From UBA6522 sp965262365 (lineage in GTDB: Bacteria > Pseudomonadota > Gammaproteobacteria > Steroidobacterales > Rariloculaceae), in the NCBI GenBank assembly GCA_965262365.1, contig OZ253541.1, positions 2,170,001-2,234,000 of the forward strand: a DNA stretch of 64,000 nucleotides, given 5' to 3'. This document shows, one piece after another, positions 33,767 through 41,778 of the stretch. The notes below the pieces were generated by a model. That model was not told the origin of the DNA and did not search any database. It saw nothing but the letters and a program-made list of their open reading frames with translations. How positions within the stretch are numbered: the first letter of the stretch is position 1; each line of letters opens with the position of its first letter. A program made the position numbers and the translations under genes.

Positions 33767-36277
33767 CTAGAAGTCGTATCTCAGGCTAAGTACGCTTGAC
33801 CTTCCGCTGATCACTCGGGCCCGAACGATATCGCCAACATTAGCCGTGCTGTCCTCGGCTTCAGTTATAACGAACTCATCAGTCAGGTTGTTGATGTTCA
33901 GAGAAATCGATAATGCATCATTGACTTGGTAAACGCCAAACACGTTTACCAACGTATAGGCTCCCTGCTCGAGTTCATTATTGTCCCCGATAAAGAAGCT
34001 CGTCGATCCCTGCAGCGTTGCACCAATCGCAAACGCATCGGTCGAGTATTGAGGCGTTAGCGTATAGATAACACCGGCCTGTCGACGGGGAGTATTACCC
34101 ACGACCGATTGGTCATTTGCATCGGCGACTATTTCGGCGTCGGTCCAGGTCATGTTACCGCTCAGACTGAAGTTGCCGGCTCTGTAAGCGCCTTCCAGTT
34201 CAATACCGGTAGCCGTGTACTCGCGGACAAACACCGAACGACTTGTAAACTCCGCTTGCGTCTCCTCGGTGTCCGTAGTGAAAAAGGTGGCAAAAAGATC
34301 ATAATTGTCCCAGATGGACTTGTACCCAACTTCGATTTGCGTCACTTCATCATCGGGATCATCCACAGGGGTACCGTCGGCCCGTAGCGCTCCTGAAATC
34401 TGCAGGAGCCGATCGGCTACGGCTCTATGCCCCAGGCTGAATCGTGCAAACACGCTCTGGTTGTCGGAGTAGGCCCAGCTTCCTCCAAGGGAATAGGACA
34501 TGTAACTGTGGTCGTAGTCGACCCGCTGGCCCGGCCCGTTGGCGACAGCTAACCCACGCCACTCAAATGCCTCAATCTCGTTGTTTCGATTGAAGTCGAA
34601 ACCGCCGGTGTTGCCGCAACAGACTGACACCAATTGGCCCACGGCGTCCACGGCGTCCTGACGGATACTGGCGTCAAGACTGAAGTTATCGAAATCGAAT
34701 CCTATGTTGGCGTAGGGTGCCAGGATGTCATACTCCAGATCCCACGCCCAAGACAGCAGCCCTGGCCACCACACCCCGTTCTCGACTATGGCCCGGTCAT
34801 CGTCCGTACCCGGCAGGCCGTCCGGTCCGGGCGATGTTGCATTCAACAGGGACGCATCAGCACCGCCAAGTTCCTTCAGCCAGAACTGCCACGCGCCCCA
34901 GTTGATCCTGATGTCCTGCCTGGATGAATATACACCGAGAGTCAGGGTAGCCTCATCGCTGAGTTCGTTCGTTAGTTGGAAGTCATTTACAGTGATGTCC
35001 TGGCTCTTGATATCCGCATCGAATACCAGCACGTTTGCGATCAAGCCCGAGTATGGCTGCCCTGCGTTGGATCCATTGGCGTACGTCACGGTTGTTGCGC
35101 ATGACTCGGATGCCGGGATGAGGTTCCCCGCAGTATCAGGATCAGCCGGGTCTACCTTGGTACCGCTGCAAAGGCCATCGGCTCGGGTCTGCGCGTCAAC
35201 CGCCGAGCCACCGTCGATGAACTCTGAAATCGTGCCTCCGCTAATCCCGGACGTCCTGAACTTGTTGCTTATGTTCCAGTTATTTCCGACGTCCACATCG
35301 AATTCAACGCCAAAGCTGCTGACGTTGGACTCGACGCCGTCGCTGAAACTGCGCTGCAAACGATTCCCGAATGCGTCGAACGTCGTAAACGTACTGTTTA
35401 ACGAGGATTCGATTGTCTGTTTGGAGCCGTCAAACGCGGGAAGAGCGCTGAATTTTCCACCGCCGTCAAACCGCGCGGGTGCGGCGTGGTAAGTGATGAC
35501 GTTGTCGTCCAGTCGCTTGGCGTAGAAACGCAGATAGCCGTTTTCGAACTCCCTGGTCGCGTTGAACTTGATCTGGTTCCCTGACTCCGCGTTAAAACCT
35601 GCATCGCGAATGCCCTCACCTTCACGCACGAACCCTCCGATATGGAAACGCCACTCGTCGGTGAGCGGTTGTCCATAGTCGAAATCCACGCGTTGATGCT
35701 GATAATCCACGCCGTAATTCACGCCGACGCTGCCACCCGCCTGCTCGCCGGTCTTGCTGATCAGGTGGATGATGCCTCCCGGTGAATTACTGGCAAAGGT
35801 CGATGCTGAGCCACCTCGGATAGACTCAATGCGGTCCAGACTAAAGTCTGCCCGGATGTATTGCTCGGCGTTGCCAAAATTCACGTCACCGAATTCCTGC
35901 ACGGGTAAGCCGTCCTCATGTATTTGCATGAACTTTGAGCCACCCGTCGCCAATGGAATACCGCGAACGGTCAAATTGGCGTTTGCCTGACCGCCGGAAC
36001 TTTCCGAGCGAATGCCCGGGATGCTGCGGAAAATTTCCGCTGTTGATCGAGGTGCAAGGCTGTACGTATCCCCCGCTTCGAAAGACGTTACGGAAACACT
36101 GCTATCCAGGATGGTCGTTGGCCTCGCCACACCCGTAACGATAATTTCCTCCAGTACCGTGCTTTCCCCTGCTTCCTGCGCATGAACACCAAAACTACAT
36201 ACCGCCATCAGCCACAACATGGGATTAAGGAAGTGCCGCTGCAGTTTTATTTTTTTGTTCAGGTATAAAGGCATCAT
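33767..36277 (-). CDS. TonB-dependent outer-membrane receptor
   Basis: 836 residues. Signal region MLWLMAVCSFGVHAQ, TonB box LEEIIVTG, and plug domain IFRSIPGIRSESSGGQANAN, VTVRGIP-type strand, then IRGGSASTFASNSPGGIIHL. A long barrel follows, ending SVLSLRYDF with the usual terminal Phe. Length is typical. Its promoter region carries the same operator core as the sucrose phosphorylase-kinase promoter, so it probably imports sucrose or a glucoside across the outer membrane, with the MFS carrier completing uptake. Confidence 0.92.
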   Translation of the reverse strand: MMPLYLNKKIKLQRHFLNPMLWLMAVCSFGVHAQEAGESTVLEEIIVTGVARPTTILDSSVSVTSFEAGDTYSLAPRSTAEIFRSIPGIRSESSGGQANANLTVRGIPLATGGSKFMQIHEDGLPVQEFGDVNFGNAEQYIRADFSLDRIESIRGGSASTFASNSPGGIIHLISKTGEQAGGSVGVNYGVDYQHQRVDFDYGQPLTDEWRFHIGGFVREGEGIRDAGFNAESGNQIKFNATREFENGYLRFYAKRLDDNVITYHAAPARFDGGGKFSALPAFDGSKQTIESSLNSTFTTFDAFGNRLQRSFSDGVESNVSSFGVEFDVDVGNNWNISNKFRTSGISGGTISEFIDGGSAVDAQTRADGLCSGTKVDPADPDTAGNLIPASESCATTVTYANGSNAGQPYSGLIANVLVFDADIKSQDITVNDFQLTNELSDEATLTLGVYSSRQDIRINWGAWQFWLKELGGADASLLNATSPGPDGLPGTDDDRAIVENGVWWPGLLSWAWDLEYDILAPYANIGFDFDNFSLDASIRQDAVDAVGQLVSVCCGNTGGFDFNRNNEIEAFEWRGLAVANGPGQRVDYDHSYMSYSLGGSWAYSDNQSVFARFSLGHRAVADRLLQISGALRADGTPVDDPDDEVTQIEVGYKSIWDNYDLFATFFTTDTEETQAEFTSRSVFVREYTATGIELEGAYRAGNFSLSGNMTWTDAEIVADANDQSVVGNTPRRQAGVIYTLTPQYSTDAFAIGATLQGSTSFFIGDNNELEQGAYTLVNVFGVYQVNDALSISLNINNLTDEFVITEAEDSTANVGDIVRARVISGRSSVLSLRYDF

Positions 36278-36303
36278 CGCTATGTACTCCTCACCACAAA
36301 ATT

Positions 36304-36318
36304 TTGCATCGAATGCAA
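36304..36318. promoter_or_regulatory. TTGCAT-CGA-ATGCAA inverted repeat
   Basis: Perfect 6-bp arms around three bases, 27 bp upstream of the TonB receptor start. It shares the TTGCA half-site with the operator at 36417 but has different spacing, so it may be a second weaker site for the same regulator. Confidence 0.4.
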
Positions 36319-36416
36319 GTCACTTCTCCCGAGGGCGGCGCCGCGAAAACAGAGTGGCCGAAAAACCTACCGCTTTTCGAGCAAACTATTGTTGTTGAGC
36401 TAGATTATCGGAAGAT

Positions 36417-36428
36417 GCAACCGGTTGC
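36417..36428. promoter_or_regulatory. LacI-family operator GCAACCGGTTGC
   Basis: Perfect 12-bp palindrome identical to the core of the 30683-30706 operator, 140 bp upstream of the TonB receptor start. The matching core links the receptor to the sucrose regulon. Beyond it, 36430-36700 holds no gene that I can support. Confidence 0.75.
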
Positions 36429-36700
36429 GGTTCGCACGCATCATGGGAAAAGAGTGGGGTCTTGACAGCAGGTGCGCACCCAGAGCGAACGGCTATTCGC
36501 TGGTGACAGCTCAGGTTGGAATCACTCCGCGCACGGCTACCCTACCCTGCCAAAATAGACCACCTGTGCCAGATCTGGACAAGCGTGATGATTCCTGCAG
36601 GCAGGGGAATTGCTTCAACAGGATATGGATTCCCGAAGCCCAGCCAGGATTTGGCTAAGGGCCAATTGCGCCCTGACGGCCGCAAGATCCCGTCAGGTAA

Positions 36701-37270
36701 CTACCCCGACGTAGGATGAGCCGTATGACCCTTCCGCCTTATGTCACCAAACGGATTGACGAAATGCCGGTCGGTCGCGACGTGTTCCGATTCCGGGTGC
36801 TTCTTGCGCATCATGGCCTTGATGGTCTCGCCCATGCCCTTGCGGGCGTAAATCAGGAACAGGTACTTGCCGGCCTCAATGTCGTCGTGAAACGGCTCCA
36901 ACTTCTTGTTTTCGGTTGAAATACCAACCAGGCCGCCTACCCACGCTCCGAAAAAGACCGCAAGCGCCACGACGCCAACGTACGCAGCGACGGGCACATT
37001 CGGGCCGAAGGTTTGCAGCGACGCCAATACCACCGCACCGATAACACCGGCCATGAACCCGGCGAAGGCGCCGGTAAGTCCGGATCGAACGATATCCAGT
37101 GTTTCCAGGTAGTTGCTGGAATGGATGCGATGCTTTTGCAGCCCGGCTTCATCTTTACTGATGACATGGATGTACCAGTCATCAACGCCGACGGCATGCA
37201 GATCGTCCGAGATGGTATGGGCGCTGTTCAAGGCTGGCGTGAGATAGTATAGGCATTTCATACTCTTCAC
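36701..37270 (-). CDS. Membrane protein with glycine-rich spans
   Basis: 189 residues. An N-terminal soluble part (LYYLTPALNSAHTISDDLHA, DDWYIHVISKDEAGLQKHRI) precedes two glycine-rich hydrophobic spans, about 66-92 and 95-120 (GLTGAFAGFMAGVIGAVVLA, VVALAVFFGAWVGGLVGIST). A charged C-terminal domain (FHDDIEAGKYLFLIYARKGM) and a His-rich tail follow. The pattern resembles DUF1269-like inner-membrane proteins. No function can be assigned. It stands alone; 37271-37386 shows no element. Confidence 0.6.
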   Translation of the reverse strand: MKSMKCLYYLTPALNSAHTISDDLHAVGVDDWYIHVISKDEAGLQKHRIHSSNYLETLDIVRSGLTGAFAGFMAGVIGAVVLASLQTFGPNVPVAAYVGVVALAVFFGAWVGGLVGISTENKKLEPFHDDIEAGKYLFLIYARKGMGETIKAMMRKKHPESEHVATDRHFVNPFGDIRRKGHTAHPTSG

Positions 37271-37386
37271 CCTCCAAGACTAGCCTGACCATACTAGCAT
37301 AGGGCATTCTCCCGAAGCGGTCCCATCGCGACCCTGGAGCGCTGCCACGCCCTGGTACAAACGCCAACCGGAGACTGGAATACCGA

Positions 37387-37560
37387 ATGCAACTCAGTAT
37401 CTTCCAGGTCGACGCCTTCACCGCCCGCACCTTCGGCGGTGACCCGGCGGCGGTCGTGCCGCTGCCCGAATGGCTGCCGGATGAGACGATGCAGGCCATC
37501 GCGCTTGAGAACAACCTGTCCGAAACCGCCCTCGTCGTACCCAGTGACCGGTTCGTCCCA
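37387..37560 (+). pseudogene. PhzF-family N-terminal fragment
   Basis: Reads MQLSIFQVDAFTARTFGGDP, AAVVPLPEWLPDETMQAIAL, ENNLSETALVV, the start of PhzF-like isomerases (usually about 260-300 residues), then loses similarity near residue 55. The frame runs on as unrelated sequence to 37752 and overlaps the next ATG by four bases. The catalytic Glu region (ENNLSET) is kept but the rest of the fold is gone. Confidence 0.75.
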
Positions 37561-37578
37561 TTGCATAAAGCCCGTTTA

Positions 37579-37670
37579 GAGCTCGCGCAGGAATTCGTCC
37601 AGAGCAACGACGCACTCGGGCTCCGTCAGCGTCGGAGCGTGACCCGTATTGCTAACGGTCACCAGGCGAG
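37579..37670 (-). pseudogene. C-terminal scrap of an alpha/beta hydrolase
   Basis: The minus frame reads RLVTVSNTGHAPTLTEPECV, VALDEFLREL and a stop at about 37579. This is the usual end of alpha/beta hydrolases, with the catalytic His in TGHAPTL. It lies inside the non-homologous tail of the PhzF fragment, on the other strand. The rest of the hydrolase gene is absent. Confidence 0.55.
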
Positions 37671-37748
37671 CCTGCACGCAGCGGACATCCGAGCAACCAT
37701 GTCTGCCATAGCGCTTGAAGATCGCATAAACTGGAACCGAGGCAACAA

Positions 37749-38858
37749 ATGAAAACGACAATTTTGTTCGGTGCATTGGCGGTCGCATTGCTGTTACCGG
37801 CGCCCGCGCTCAGCCAGACCCTGCGTACACCGTGGGGCGATCCGGATCTTGAGGGCATATGGAGCAACCCGTCCGTTACGCCCCTGGAACGGCCGGAGGC
37901 CTTCGGCACCAGGGAGTTTCTGACGGCCGAGGAAATTGCCGCGGCCGAGCAGGAGTTGATTGAGCGGGCCCGGCAACCCGGCCGAGACAGCCGCGCGGGC
38001 GCAGGGACCGAACAAGATGTCGCCCGCGCCTACAATGAACACTGGCGCGGCGACCCATCCCTGTCGAGGGGCGTGCGCACGTCCATGATCATTGACCCGC
38101 CGGACGGGAGAATGCCTCCCCTGACGGAAGAGGCTCAGACGAGAATCGCAGAGAAAGTCGAGTATCTGCAGGCCTTGCTGCAAGGCACATCCGGTGGGAG
38201 ACCGGGGCCGATCTCACCACGAAGGTCGGAGCGTTCTCCGGACTACAACCTCGATCGGATCAATCGCGCCGACGGACCGGAGGATCGCAGCGGGACGGAA
38301 CGCTGTCTGGGATTCAGTCTGCCCGTGTTGCTCGAATCCGGAACCCTCGGCGGTGTCGCGCGGGTCGTGCAGTCGCCGGGCGCCGTAAGTATCAACTACG
38401 ATGTCAGCCAGGGTCAGGGGTTCAGCCGGATCATTCCCATCACCGATCGACCGCATCTGCCCCAGCACATTCGGCAGCGTCACGGAGATGCGCGGGGCCG
38501 CTGGGAGGGCGACACGCTGGTGGTCGACATCACCAATTTCACGGAGAAGACGAATTTCCACGGCTCCCGGGAGAACCTCCATCTCATCGAACGCTACAGG
38601 CGGCTCGATGCAACCACGCTGTCGTACGAGGTCACCATTGAGGATCCGACAACGTTCACCAGACCGTTTACAGTCGTTCAGGAACTGACGAAGAACAGCG
38701 ATCGAGAGAATCAGGTCTATGAAGGAGGCTGCCACGAGGGCAACTACGGCATGCTCGGGATGCTCGTGAATACTCGCGCGGCAGAAAGGGCTTTTGCCGA
38801 GGGGCGGGGCTCGGATCCGGCTACCCAGGATAACGCCACCGGAGGGGGTGGGCCGTAG
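37749..38858 (+). CDS. Exported WEGD-domain protein
   Basis: 369 residues. Signal peptide MKTTILFGALAVALLLPAPALS. Then TPWGDPDLEGIWSNPSVTPL (the PDLxGIW entry motif), CLGFSLPVL in the position of the first conserved Cys, GRWEGDTLVVDITNF, HLIERYRRLD, FTRPFTV and GGCHEGNYGMLGM with the C-terminal Cys. This belongs to the subgroup that ends CHEGNYGM, like the gene at 47852. It converges on the DUF6152 gene at 38957. The start codon overlaps the preceding pseudogene frame; GAGG lies ahead of the ATG. Periplasmic, function unknown. Confidence 0.8.
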   Translation: MKTTILFGALAVALLLPAPALSQTLRTPWGDPDLEGIWSNPSVTPLERPEAFGTREFLTAEEIAAAEQELIERARQPGRDSRAGAGTEQDVARAYNEHWRGDPSLSRGVRTSMIIDPPDGRMPPLTEEAQTRIAEKVEYLQALLQGTSGGRPGPISPRRSERSPDYNLDRINRADGPEDRSGTERCLGFSLPVLLESGTLGGVARVVQSPGAVSINYDVSQGQGFSRIIPITDRPHLPQHIRQRHGDARGRWEGDTLVVDITNFTEKTNFHGSRENLHLIERYRRLDATTLSYEVTIEDPTTFTRPFTVVQELTKNSDRENQVYEGGCHEGNYGMLGMLVNTRAAERAFAEGRGSDPATQDNATGGGGP

Positions 38859-38893
38859 GCACGAGCGCGGGGGTGGGCCGCAGGCAGGAGCGC
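38844..38893 (+). repeat. 25-bp imperfect tandem duplication across a stop codon
   Basis: Two copies of a 25-bp unit starting GGGGGTGGGCCG (38844 and 38869). The first contains the stop TAG of the WEGD gene at 38856; the second has CAG at that position. Confidence 0.8.
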
Positions 38894-38956
38894 GGCGGCG
38901 CGCCCGGATCGGCGGCCGCAGCAGCAAGTTGGTGAGCGGCCCGAGTCTGGACTATC

Positions 38957-39373
38957 TCAAGGCTGCTCGACGGGCGCCCCGGTGTTGGGTGAACCCAGAA
39001 ACAGCGTGCGCCCATCGGTGAACGTGATGTTCCTGCCGTTGGCCCGGCGCGAGCCATCCTTCGCCCTGTAGCCATCGACGATGATCTCGGTTCCTGCGGC
39101 GAGCGACTCTTTCGTGAACCCCCGCCGGAACAACACGTTCGGCGTGCCCGCTTCGATGGCCCACTTCTCCACGGCGCCATCGGGTTGTGTGACATCGACG
39201 TGAATCCACACGTGAGGATTCGTCCATTGCATCCTCGTCACCGTGCCTCTGAAGTTGACAGGTTGCCTGGCGTCGAATTCGGCCGCGAACGAATGGTGTG
39301 CCCATCCCGGCGTTGTGGCCAGAGTCAGGAGCGCAGCGACGCCGGCAACCGAAAGAATGTTTTTTGCTCGCAC
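38957..39373 (-). CDS. Standalone DUF6152 protein, exported
   Basis: 138 residues from GTG 39373, preceded by GAGAGGGGG with good spacing; the longer frame to 39448 has no signal. Signal peptide RAKNILSVAGVAALLTLATT ending GWA, then mature HHSFAAEFD. Core: MQWTNPHVWIHVDV, FRRGFTKESLAAGTEIIVDG, YRAKDGSRRANGRNITFTDG. A small beta-rich periplasmic domain. Its stop lies 98 bp from the convergent WEGD gene, and its start lies 22 bp from the end of the WEGD gene at 39396, with which it is probably co-transcribed. Confidence 0.85.
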   Translation of the reverse strand: MRAKNILSVAGVAALLTLATTPGWAHHSFAAEFDARQPVNFRGTVTRMQWTNPHVWIHVDVTQPDGAVEKWAIEAGTPNVLFRRGFTKESLAAGTEIIVDGYRAKDGSRRANGRNITFTDGRTLFLGSPNTGAPVEQP

Positions 39374-39395
39374 TGGATTCCCCCTCTCTTCGAAT

Positions 39396-40385
39396 TTACT
39401 GTTCCTCGGGCGGATTGCCCGACCACTGCAGTTCGTATACGGCCTCACCCGGTGGGACCTTGCGCGTGATGTCGACGATCATGGTCTCCCCTTCCCAGCG
39501 TTGCACGAGCGGTTCCTTGCGCAAGTGTCCGTAGATCGTTTCCTCGACGTGCTCCATGCACCGGAACTCCAGGATCTGGGCGTCGGCTTCGAGGCGGCGG
39601 TAAAGCGGCAGATTGATCGTCCAGGGGCGAGTGAACACCTTGGGATCCTCGATAGTCGCTTCATAGCGAATCGCATCCCGGCTGATGGGTGTGTAGCGTT
39701 CCACGACGTGCAGCGCGTCGCTATGGAAGTTCCCGGACCGATCCAACCAGGTGTAAGGCGAGAAGTCCGTGACGTCGACGACCAGCGTATCGCCCTCCCA
39801 GCGGCCGACCGAGTACCCCATGAACGCCTCCCCGGGATACGGTTCGACTTCATCCAGATTGATCGTTCGCTGGGCATTGGCGAACTCGAACACCATCATG
39901 ATCTTGTTGACGCCCTGAACGATCTGGAACGGGTACGGTAGATACATCGCGCGCGGCACGCCTGGCATATAGCAGGCCAGTTCCGGGTCGCGATCCAACC
40001 AGTTGGTGGCATTCTCCTGCTTTCGCAGGGCCGCCCAGGGTTGATAGGGAATCTCGCCGCCTTGCACAACCCCCAGTCCCGGAGGTACCCAGCCAGCGGT
40101 TCCCAGCGCCACGACCGGGGCCGCCAGCACGGGGATATCCGGGTACACACCGGCCTGAGCGACCATCGGGCGAGCTTCATGGGTCTGAAGGTCCCAATTT
40201 GCAGTGCTGTTCGTCTGCCAGATACCGCTGAAGTCGGGTCTGCCGTCTGCCGTTCGCATGAGTTGCGCGCCAGAGCCTTGGGAGTCCGGCGTCCGATCCT
40301 CGCCCAACCTCACACCGAAAAACACGCCGGCAACAACAACGGCGGTGACGACTACGATTGCGGTGTCTCTGAATCCGGTTCGCAT
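39396..40385 (-). CDS. Exported WEGD-domain protein
   Basis: 329 residues from ATG 40385. An N-terminal hydrophobic leader (AIVVVTAVVVAGVFFGV) may be a signal anchor. Then TADGRPDFSGIWQTNSTANW, GGEIPYQPWAALRKQENATN, CYMPGVPRAMYLPYPFQI (first Cys), YSVGRWEGDTLVVDV, HVVERYTPIS, FTRPWTINLPLYRR and EFRCMEHVEE (second Cys). Closest in layout to the protein at 49623. It is 22 bp upstream of a standalone DUF6152 gene on the same strand, a repeated arrangement here, and divergent from the fused gene at 40657. Confidence 0.82.
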   Translation of the reverse strand: MRTGFRDTAIVVVTAVVVAGVFFGVRLGEDRTPDSQGSGAQLMRTADGRPDFSGIWQTNSTANWDLQTHEARPMVAQAGVYPDIPVLAAPVVALGTAGWVPPGLGVVQGGEIPYQPWAALRKQENATNWLDRDPELACYMPGVPRAMYLPYPFQIVQGVNKIMMVFEFANAQRTINLDEVEPYPGEAFMGYSVGRWEGDTLVVDVTDFSPYTWLDRSGNFHSDALHVVERYTPISRDAIRYEATIEDPKVFTRPWTINLPLYRRLEADAQILEFRCMEHVEETIYGHLRKEPLVQRWEGETMIVDITRKVPPGEAVYELQWSGNPPEEQ

Positions 40386-40656
40386 CTCGGTTCTTCGCTT
40401 CGTATTCTTTCGGTGGGCCTGTTCCGATCGCCCGAGACGGGTCGATGCTCCACGATGACCGCTCCGTCCAAACAAGCTCAAACAACATTGCAGTGAGCGA
40501 TGCCGATAATAGCGCACAATCTCCAACCGCTAAAATCGAGAGCCACATGATCGCACCCGCCCATCCGGCGAGATGTGGCATCCTTGCCCGGCACCAGCGT
40601 GGCCCATGAGGGCGTACAATCGGCGCATAACAACGATTCGAAGAGGCAGAATTAGC

Positions 40657-41697
40657 ATGAAAGCCCGAGCCCGCTTTGCGCACCCCTATTCGACCCTGTT
40701 CGCCGCGCTGACCTTTTCCCTTCTGCCAGCCGTTACCGGGGCTCATCACTCCCGCGCCGAGTTTTCGGACGTTGTCATCGAGATCGAAGGCGAAATCGTC
40801 GAGGTGGGCTGGAGGAATCCGCACCCCGTGATCACGGTGAAGTCGGCGGATGACGCGGGGCTGGAAAAGCTCTGGATGATCGAGTCCTGGCAGTCTGCAA
40901 ACTCGCTGGAACGCAAGGGCGTACCCGACGGAAACCTGTTTCGTGTCGGCGACCGTGTCACCGTGGCGGGACGGGAATCCATGCGCCGCCCGGGCCTGGT
41001 TCTGGGGACCAACGTACGACTTGGGGACGGGGGCGAAGTCGTTCTGCGCTCCCAGGGAGAACCCCATTTCGGCGGACCGGTCGTCGGCGGTATCGAGTGG
41101 TCAATCGACGGCAACGTCGTCGCGGCGGCGGAAGATCCACAGGGAATCTTTCGCATCTGGAGCTATGTGAGCCGCAACGTCGTGACCGAGGAACTCCCCC
41201 TGACCGAGGCCGCGGCTGAGCAGGCAGCGTCGTTCGACGAATTGAGGGATCATCCCCAGTGGAATTGTCAGCCAGAGGGAATGCCTCTGGTGATGGACTC
41301 GGCCTACCCCATCGAGTTCACCGATCACGGCGACACGATCAGCCTGCGACTCGAACGGACCGACACGATTCGCACGATTCACGTGGGAGCCGGCGCAAGC
41401 TCGGACAACATGGAGCCCGGCCGGATGGGATACTCCGTGGGTCATTGGGAGGAAAGCACCCTGGTGGTGACGACCGACAAGATCGGCTATGCCTACTTCG
41501 ACGACGATGGCACGCCCCAGTCGGAATCCCTGGTCATCGTGGAGCGGTTCACGCTGGATGACGATCAGACTAACCTCCAGTTGACCGCAACCGCCACGGA
41601 CCCCGCCACGTTCACCGGTCCGGTCACGACTCGGACCAATTGGCGGTGGGTGCCGGGCGAAGTCATCAAGCCCTGGAATTGTGCGGCATCCGAATGA
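40657..41697 (+). CDS. DUF6152-WEGD fusion protein, exported
   Basis: 346 residues from ATG 40657 (AGAGGCAG upstream). Signal peptide ends VTGA before HHSRAEFSD. DUF6152 part: VGWRNPHPVITVK, LERKGVPDGNLFRVGDRVTV. A linker GIFRIWSYVSRN, then the WEGD part: CQPEGMPLVM, MGYSVGHWEESTLVVTTDKI, VERFTLDDD, FTGPVTTRT and terminal PWNCAASE. Same plan as the proteins at 14240 and 55507. Divergent from the WEGD gene at 39396 and upstream of the tandem WEGD gene. Confidence 0.8.
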   Translation: MKARARFAHPYSTLFAALTFSLLPAVTGAHHSRAEFSDVVIEIEGEIVEVGWRNPHPVITVKSADDAGLEKLWMIESWQSANSLERKGVPDGNLFRVGDRVTVAGRESMRRPGLVLGTNVRLGDGGEVVLRSQGEPHFGGPVVGGIEWSIDGNVVAAAEDPQGIFRIWSYVSRNVVTEELPLTEAAAEQAASFDELRDHPQWNCQPEGMPLVMDSAYPIEFTDHGDTISLRLERTDTIRTIHVGAGASSDNMEPGRMGYSVGHWEESTLVVTTDKIGYAYFDDDGTPQSESLVIVERFTLDDDQTNLQLTATATDPATFTGPVTTRTNWRWVPGEVIKPWNCAASE

Positions 41698-41778
41698 CCG
41701 GCGACTGATCGGCCTGCCAGAGTTCTGCACGTATTGCTGTCCTATCTTTGTTCAAGGCCGTTTGGCAGAATCTCGCTG

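Noticed and set aside
36430..36700. Short frames between the TonB promoter and the next gene
   Set aside because: No start with a ribosome site, no protein-like sequence in any frame.
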